A DNA stretch of 64,000 nt, taken from assembly GCA_029260495.1 (NCBI GenBank), contig JAJDDD010000020.1, positions 310,001 through 374,000 of the forward strand. Reading direction: 5' to 3'. The translations under genes and the position numbers were made by a program. Source of the DNA: Phycisphaerales bacterium. GTDB lineage: Bacteria; Planctomycetota; Phycisphaerae; Phycisphaerales; UBA1924. Under the pieces are notes generated by a model that was not told the origin of the DNA, did no database searches, and was given only the letters and a program-made list of their open reading frames with translations. Of this stretch, positions 59,598 to 64,000 are shown piece by piece (position 1 is the stretch's first letter; the number at the start of each line of letters is the position of its first letter).

Positions 59598-62441
59598 ATG
59601 AGCGCGTCTGAGAGGCCGACGGCGCCGGGGAATGATCACGATTCGGGCGATCTGTCGCCGGAGACAGCGTCTGTGCGCGCAAAGGGCGCCCGGGAACGGT
59701 CAATCGAACACGGGCCCGGCGCAGTTGATCCAGCGACTGTGGTCGGCGGGCTTGATGACGCCGCCCCTTCGCGCATCGGGCCTTACCGAATTCTCGAAAC
59801 GCTCGGCGAGGGCGGCATGGGTGTCGTCTACCACGCGGAGCAAACAAAGCCTGTTCGGCGGCGAGTCGCGCTGAAGGTCATCAAGCTGGGCATGGACACG
59901 CGCGAGGTCGTCGCTCGATTTGAAGCAGAACGCCAGGCGCTCGCGGTGATGGATCACCCGAATATCGCGCATGTGTTTGACGCAGGAGCGACAGAGACGG
60001 GTCGCCCGTACTTCGTCATGGAGCTTGTGAGCGGTGAGTCAATCACGCAGTATTGCGACCGGCACAAGCTCTCAACGCCGCAACGATTGAAGTTGTTTGA
60101 GTTGGTTTGTCGCGCGGTGCAGCATGCGCATCAAAAAGGTGTGATTCATCGAGATTTGAAGCCGAGCAATATTCTGGTTGAGGTGCGCGACGGACAGCCG
60201 ATTCCCAAGATCATTGATTTCGGCGTCGCCAAAGCAACCGGTCAGCAGCTCAGTGAGCACACGCTCTTCACCGAGCAAGGCCAACTCATCGGCACGCCGG
60301 AGTATATGAGCCCGGAGCAGGCAGAGATGTCCGGGCTTGATATCGACACGCGAACCGATGTGTATTCGCTGGGTGTGATTTTGTATGAACTGCTCACCAG
60401 CGCGCTGCCTTTCAATCCGCAGACGTTGCGCGGCGCGGGTTTCGCTGAGATTCAGCGGATTATTCGCGAAGAGGATCCCCCACGGCCGAGCACGCGATTA
60501 AGCGCCATGGCGGAAAAAACAGGGGAGATCGCACGGGCGCGGGGGACGGACGCCCGGGGGCTGACGAAGTCGCTCAAGGGGGAGCTCGACTGGATCGTCA
60601 TGAAGTGCCTGGAGAAGGATCGCACGCGTCGATATGAAACGGCCACCTCGCTGGCGGCGGATGTGCAGCGGCATCTGCAGAACGAGCCAGTGACGGCCCG
60701 TCCGCCCAGCGCCACATACAAACTTGGCAAGTTCATCCGCAGGAACCGCGCGGGCGTGTTGGCGGGAACAATGGGAGTTGTTCTGGCGGCCGGCGGCGTG
60801 GCGGGGATCAGTTGGCAGGCTGTCCGGGCGACCAATGCGCAGCGCGAAACCGAACGCCAGGCCGCGATCGCGCGAGCGGTCAATGAGTTTCTTAATCAAG
60901 ACCTTCTCGCTGCGGTCAACCCCGTCAACACTGCTGATCGGGATATCACTATGCGTGAAGTGCTCAACGCAGCGGCGCAGCGGATTGAAGACAAGTTTGA
61001 CGGCCAGCCCCTGGTTGAGGCATCGATCCGAGAGACGCTCGGCGATACATATATGGCGCTCGGGCTCTACGACGAGGCGGCGCCGCACCTGGAACAGGCA
61101 TTTAAGATTCGCACGCGCGAACTGGGTGATGAGGATATTGCGACGGCCGGATCGATGGCGCGGCTGGCGTCACTTCGCGGATCGCAGGGAAACTATGAAG
61201 AAGCCGAAAACTTGTGTAAAGATGCCCTGGAGCGCCGCCGGCGGCTGCTCGGAGAGGATCACGCGCAAACGCTGGCTTCGTGGAGCAATCTCGCCCATGT
61301 GTACCGCTCGCAAGGACGTGAGGCAGAAGCTGAGCCGATCTATCTGGACGTCCTCGATCGTCGAAGGCGCACACTGGGCGACTCGCACACGGAAACGCTG
61401 GGATCGCTGAACAATCTGGCGATTCTGTACATGAAGCAGAATCGCTTTGATGAAGCAGAGCCCCTGTATCTGGAGGCGATGGAAAAGCGACGCCGCACAC
61501 TGGACGAGAACCATCCGGATGTCCTTAGTTCGGAGTTGAACGTCGCGGTGCTGCGCAAAGAACAAGAACGATATGACGAAGCAGAGCGCATGTATCTGCT
61601 CACGCTCGCCAAACATCGGCGCGTTTTTGGAGAAGATCATCCCAAGACGCTGGCGGTCGTAAACAATCTCGGCGTCCTCTACAAAAACCAAAAACTGTGG
61701 AGCAAGGCAGAGCCGTTGTACATCGAAACACTGGAAAAACGGCGAGCGTTCCGAGGCCCGGATCACCCCAGCGCACTGCGGTCGCTCAGCAACTTGATGA
61801 TCCTGTACGGCGAGCAAGAGCTCTGGGACAAGGCTGAACCATTGGCGAGTGAATCTGTCGAACGACATAAGCGAGCGTTCAGGACGGACCATCCGCGAAC
61901 GTTGACAGCCCAACACAATCTCGCAGCCATCTGGGCGGCGCAGGGAAGATTTAGAGAATCCGAGCAGCTCTTTCAGGAGACGCTAGCCCAAAGACGACAC
62001 GAACTCGGACGGAATCATCGACTGACCGTGCGCACGCTGGACGAGCTTGTCGGCGTCATGATTCAAGCTGGACGGGCTGAGGAGGCGCGAGAGTTTGTCA
62101 TCGAGTTGATTGAGATCCGGCGAGCAAACGCAATTGCCGCGGAAGCAACAGTGGATACGATAAATCAGTTCGCCTGGCTTCTTGTCACCTGCCAGCCGGA
62201 GGATCTGCGCGATCCGAAAGAATCGCTGCGATTTGCACAGCAGGCCGACCAAATGACAAAACGTGGTGACGCAAATGTGCTGAGCACCATGGCGCGAGCA
62301 CAATATCAGCTCGGCGAACGCGAATCTGCGATCGCCACACTGCGCGAGGCGCTGGAGTTGGTTGAGGGAGATGCTGAATCTCGTGAAGAGATGGCGGAGC
62401 AACTGCGCGAGTATGAAGCTGCTTTGCACCCCGCGGAGTGA
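59598..62441 (+). CDS. Ser/Thr protein kinase with TPR extracellular/periplasmic part
   Basis: A 947-residue protein. The kinase domain spans about 62-362: Gly loop 'LGEGGMGVVYHA', catalytic Lys 94 in 'VALKVIK', 'HRDLKPSN' at 185-192, DFG at 207-209 and 'GTPEYMSPEQA'. One membrane helix lies at about 387-407 ('GVLAGTMGVVLAAGGVAGIS'). The C-terminal half (about 470-880) is kinesin-light-chain-type TPR repeats of 42 residues ('GEDHAQTLASWSNLAHVYRS'-like). PknB-type kinase plus TPR is a common planctomycete sensor architecture. The TPR part is presumably outside the membrane and binds a ligand or partner. Confidence 0.92.
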   Translation: MSASERPTAPGNDHDSGDLSPETASVRAKGARERSIEHGPGAVDPATVVGGLDDAAPSRIGPYRILETLGEGGMGVVYHAEQTKPVRRRVALKVIKLGMDTREVVARFEAERQALAVMDHPNIAHVFDAGATETGRPYFVMELVSGESITQYCDRHKLSTPQRLKLFELVCRAVQHAHQKGVIHRDLKPSNILVEVRDGQPIPKIIDFGVAKATGQQLSEHTLFTEQGQLIGTPEYMSPEQAEMSGLDIDTRTDVYSLGVILYELLTSALPFNPQTLRGAGFAEIQRIIREEDPPRPSTRLSAMAEKTGEIARARGTDARGLTKSLKGELDWIVMKCLEKDRTRRYETATSLAADVQRHLQNEPVTARPPSATYKLGKFIRRNRAGVLAGTMGVVLAAGGVAGISWQAVRATNAQRETERQAAIARAVNEFLNQDLLAAVNPVNTADRDITMREVLNAAAQRIEDKFDGQPLVEASIRETLGDTYMALGLYDEAAPHLEQAFKIRTRELGDEDIATAGSMARLASLRGSQGNYEEAENLCKDALERRRRLLGEDHAQTLASWSNLAHVYRSQGREAEAEPIYLDVLDRRRRTLGDSHTETLGSLNNLAILYMKQNRFDEAEPLYLEAMEKRRRTLDENHPDVLSSELNVAVLRKEQERYDEAERMYLLTLAKHRRVFGEDHPKTLAVVNNLGVLYKNQKLWSKAEPLYIETLEKRRAFRGPDHPSALRSLSNLMILYGEQELWDKAEPLASESVERHKRAFRTDHPRTLTAQHNLAAIWAAQGRFRESEQLFQETLAQRRHELGRNHRLTVRTLDELVGVMIQAGRAEEAREFVIELIEIRRANAIAAEATVDTINQFAWLLVTCQPEDLRDPKESLRFAQQADQMTKRGDANVLSTMARAQYQLGERESAIATLREALELVEGDAESREEMAEQLREYEAALHPAE

Positions 62442-62592
62442 CGAATCAACCTTCCAGCGGCATCGCTTTGATGGCGGCGCCGAAGGGCTTGCAGTGCAGA
62501 CAAACGCCCAAGCCCGCCTGGCCGTTGCAACCTGGATCAAAAGACACGGAGGCCCGCCTGTTGAAACTGGCGGAGCTGTGTATTCTGCGTGG

Positions 62593-63924
62593 GTGAAGTA
62601 CGCCCTTGTCATTCTTTCCGGCGCCAGCGATGCGCCTCTCGAAGAGCTTGGTCAGCTCACGCCCCTGCAGGCCGCCCAGACTCCCGCGATGGATGAAGTC
62701 GCGCGGCTTGGCCGGGTTGGGGCCGTGCGATCGACGCCGGTGAAATCCGCGCCGACGCTGGTGGGCGCTCAGGCGACGCTGCTCGGGATTGACGCGTGGA
62801 TGCATCGAGTCACGCCCGGCGCGCTCGAAGCGGTTGGCGTGGACGAAGACCTCGCGCTTCAGGACAGCGCCTTTGCGGTCAGCCTGCTCAGCGCCGACCT
62901 TGAAGATGGACCCACCGGACCCGGCCTGCTGTTCGATCATGCGCCGACCGGCCTGACCAAGCGCGAAACGACAGCCCTCTTTGAAACAGTCGAACGGTGC
63001 TGGCGCGAACGCGAGCCGGGGTTGATGCGCGAAGTTTCCCTCCGAACGCTCGGCCCGGCCCGCGGACTTCTGATTGACCGCTCCAGCAGAGCCTACGAGC
63101 GAACGCACATGACCCCCCCTGCTCACTTCATTCGACAGCGATGGCGCGATTACCTGCCCGATGGCGAGCACGCACCAGTTCTCAACACGCTTATTGATCT
63201 TTCCATTGACGCCCTGATGGACCATGAGATCAACATCGCGCGCAAGGAGAATGGGCTCGGGCAGGTCACTCTTGCCTGGCCCTGGGGCGGTGGGAATCTT
63301 GAACCGCTCACGCCGTTCGCCGAATCATTCAATCTCCGGACAGCGGCCGTCACAGCCAGCGATTCCTTCGCCGGCCTGGTCCGCCTGCTCGGCATTGATC
63401 GGCTACCCGCTCCCGGAGTCTCTGCTGAGACGGCGACCGAAGACATCAACTCCCTGGGCGCGTACGCCGCCGCCGGGCTTGATCGGTATGACATGGTGAT
63501 TGCGCACGTCTCCGGCGCGCGAGCGTGCTCACTCAACGGCGATGGCGCCGAAAAGACGAAGCTGCTCGAACGAATCGACGCCGGCGTTGTGGCGCCTCTG
63601 CTGGTGAAGCTGCAATCATTTGGCGACGCTGAGCAAAGCGCCGCGTCCAATCCCGAAGAAGGATGGAGGATGCTCATCGCAGTGGACCAGACCTGTGACA
63701 CCAACCGCCGAACGCCCACAGCGGCGCCTTGCCCCTTTGTGATGGCCGGCGCCTGGATTCGCAGCGTGCTTGACTTGCCATTCGATGAGCACGGGGCTGC
63801 ACAGAGTGATATCGGCGTTGATCCGGGGCATGATCTGATGGAGTACTTTCTCTTCTCAGCCTTGAAAACAGCTCGGCCGCGCTCGGAACGAACGCGCCAG
63901 CGAGGAGGTGTGTCGCATGGCTGA
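62593..63924 (+). CDS. ApgM-like phosphoglycerate mutase homologue with lost metal ligands
   Basis: A 443-residue protein of the alkaline-phosphatase superfamily, closest to archaeal-type 2,3-bisphosphoglycerate-independent phosphoglycerate mutase: 'LSGASDAPLEELGQLTPLQA', 'TPAMDEVARLGRVGAVRSTP' and 'LLIDRSSRAYERTH' follow that order. By eye several metal or catalytic positions differ: first Asp to Ser in 'LSGASD', catalytic Ser region 'PTLVGAQATLLG', and the last His motif as 'VDQTCDTNRRTPTAAPCPF'. GTG 62593 is the likely start ('VKYALVILSG'). It may be a pseudoenzyme or have changed chemistry. The next gene starts inside its last codons. Confidence 0.75.
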   Translation: MKYALVILSGASDAPLEELGQLTPLQAAQTPAMDEVARLGRVGAVRSTPVKSAPTLVGAQATLLGIDAWMHRVTPGALEAVGVDEDLALQDSAFAVSLLSADLEDGPTGPGLLFDHAPTGLTKRETTALFETVERCWREREPGLMREVSLRTLGPARGLLIDRSSRAYERTHMTPPAHFIRQRWRDYLPDGEHAPVLNTLIDLSIDALMDHEINIARKENGLGQVTLAWPWGGGNLEPLTPFAESFNLRTAAVTASDSFAGLVRLLGIDRLPAPGVSAETATEDINSLGAYAAAGLDRYDMVIAHVSGARACSLNGDGAEKTKLLERIDAGVVAPLLVKLQSFGDAEQSAASNPEEGWRMLIAVDQTCDTNRRTPTAAPCPFVMAGAWIRSVLDLPFDEHGAAQSDIGVDPGHDLMEYFLFSALKTARPRSERTRQRGGVSHG

Positions 63925-64000
63925 AAGTGAACACGAACCATTCGATCTTGAACCCGAAGAGCCGAAAAAAGATGCGACGCCCCCAGCCAAGGCCCGGCCG
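63917..64000 (+). CDS. Start of an unidentified gene (truncated by window end)
   Basis: ATG 63917 overlaps the stop of the preceding gene and has GAGGAGG upstream. The 28 visible codons begin 'MAESEHEPFDLEPEEPKKDA' and are acidic and Pro/Lys-rich, as in a linker-like N-terminus. Tight overlap and a strong ribosome site indicate co-translation with the ApgM-like gene. Function cannot be told from this part. Confidence 0.7.
   Translation, partial: MAESEHEPFDLEPEEPKKDATPPAKARP

Overview
The window is GC-rich bacterial DNA that looks like a planctomycete of the Phycisphaerae type. The main signs are dockerin-like Asp/Asn-rich C-terminal pairs ending in 'LLGSWG' on three exported proteins, ASPIC/UnbV and FG-GAP propeller proteins, a kinase-TPR protein, a fibro-slime protein and futalosine-pathway menaquinone synthesis. 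This assignment is inference from gene content. I saw no rRNA, tRNA, CRISPR array or transposase gene.

Layout. 1-3.7 kb: end of a DUF885 metallopeptidase-like gene and a KAP-type P-loop NTPase. 3.7-16.8 kb, mosaic region: FG-GAP protein, DadA-like oxidase, SnoaL-like protein, TPR protein, an AT-richer unknown gene, a TrkA-type K+ channel and a 1527-residue ABC exporter-secretin fusion, interspersed with short relics of the same genes. 16.9-23 kb: transhydrogenase SthA, a five-heme cytochrome with a dockerin-like tail, and an ASPIC/UnbV protein. 23-31.9 kb: DeoC, AroD-AroE fusion, PilZ-DnaJ fusion, ApaG, lipoprotein dipeptidase, FKBP isomerase, YtoQ, M42/M20 peptidase, DoxX-like protein. 32-42.3 kb: M14 peptidase, YVTN propeller, MqnE, coiled-coil/Wzz-like membrane protein, acyltransferase, Cmk, TIM-barrel protein. 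42.5-54.6 kb: GcvH, LolCDE/MacB-like exporter pair, UvrB, TPR-sulfotransferase, UvrA, MurA. 54.8-64 kb: fibro-slime protein, thiol-redox genes (rhodanese-like lipoprotein, DsbD-alpha-like protein, CPYC redoxin), GcvT, Ser/Thr kinase-TPR, a degenerate ApgM-like protein and the start of one more gene.

Most genes are housekeeping. The most unusual part is 3.7-16.8 kb. First, one uninterrupted frame joins a full ABC exporter to a lipoprotein-type secretin. Second, the 3' end of that gene recurs as a nearly identical truncated copy (about 9.9-10.2 kb) and perhaps as a 30-bp trace at 11.05 kb. Third, the DadA-like gene is bracketed by a relic of its own 5' end (8.12-8.17 kb) and of its own 3' end (3.68-3.76 kb), with other genes between. 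In each case the tail relic sits close to the stop codon of an unrelated gene on the same strand. This suggests repeated insertion into, or recombination between, partial gene copies.
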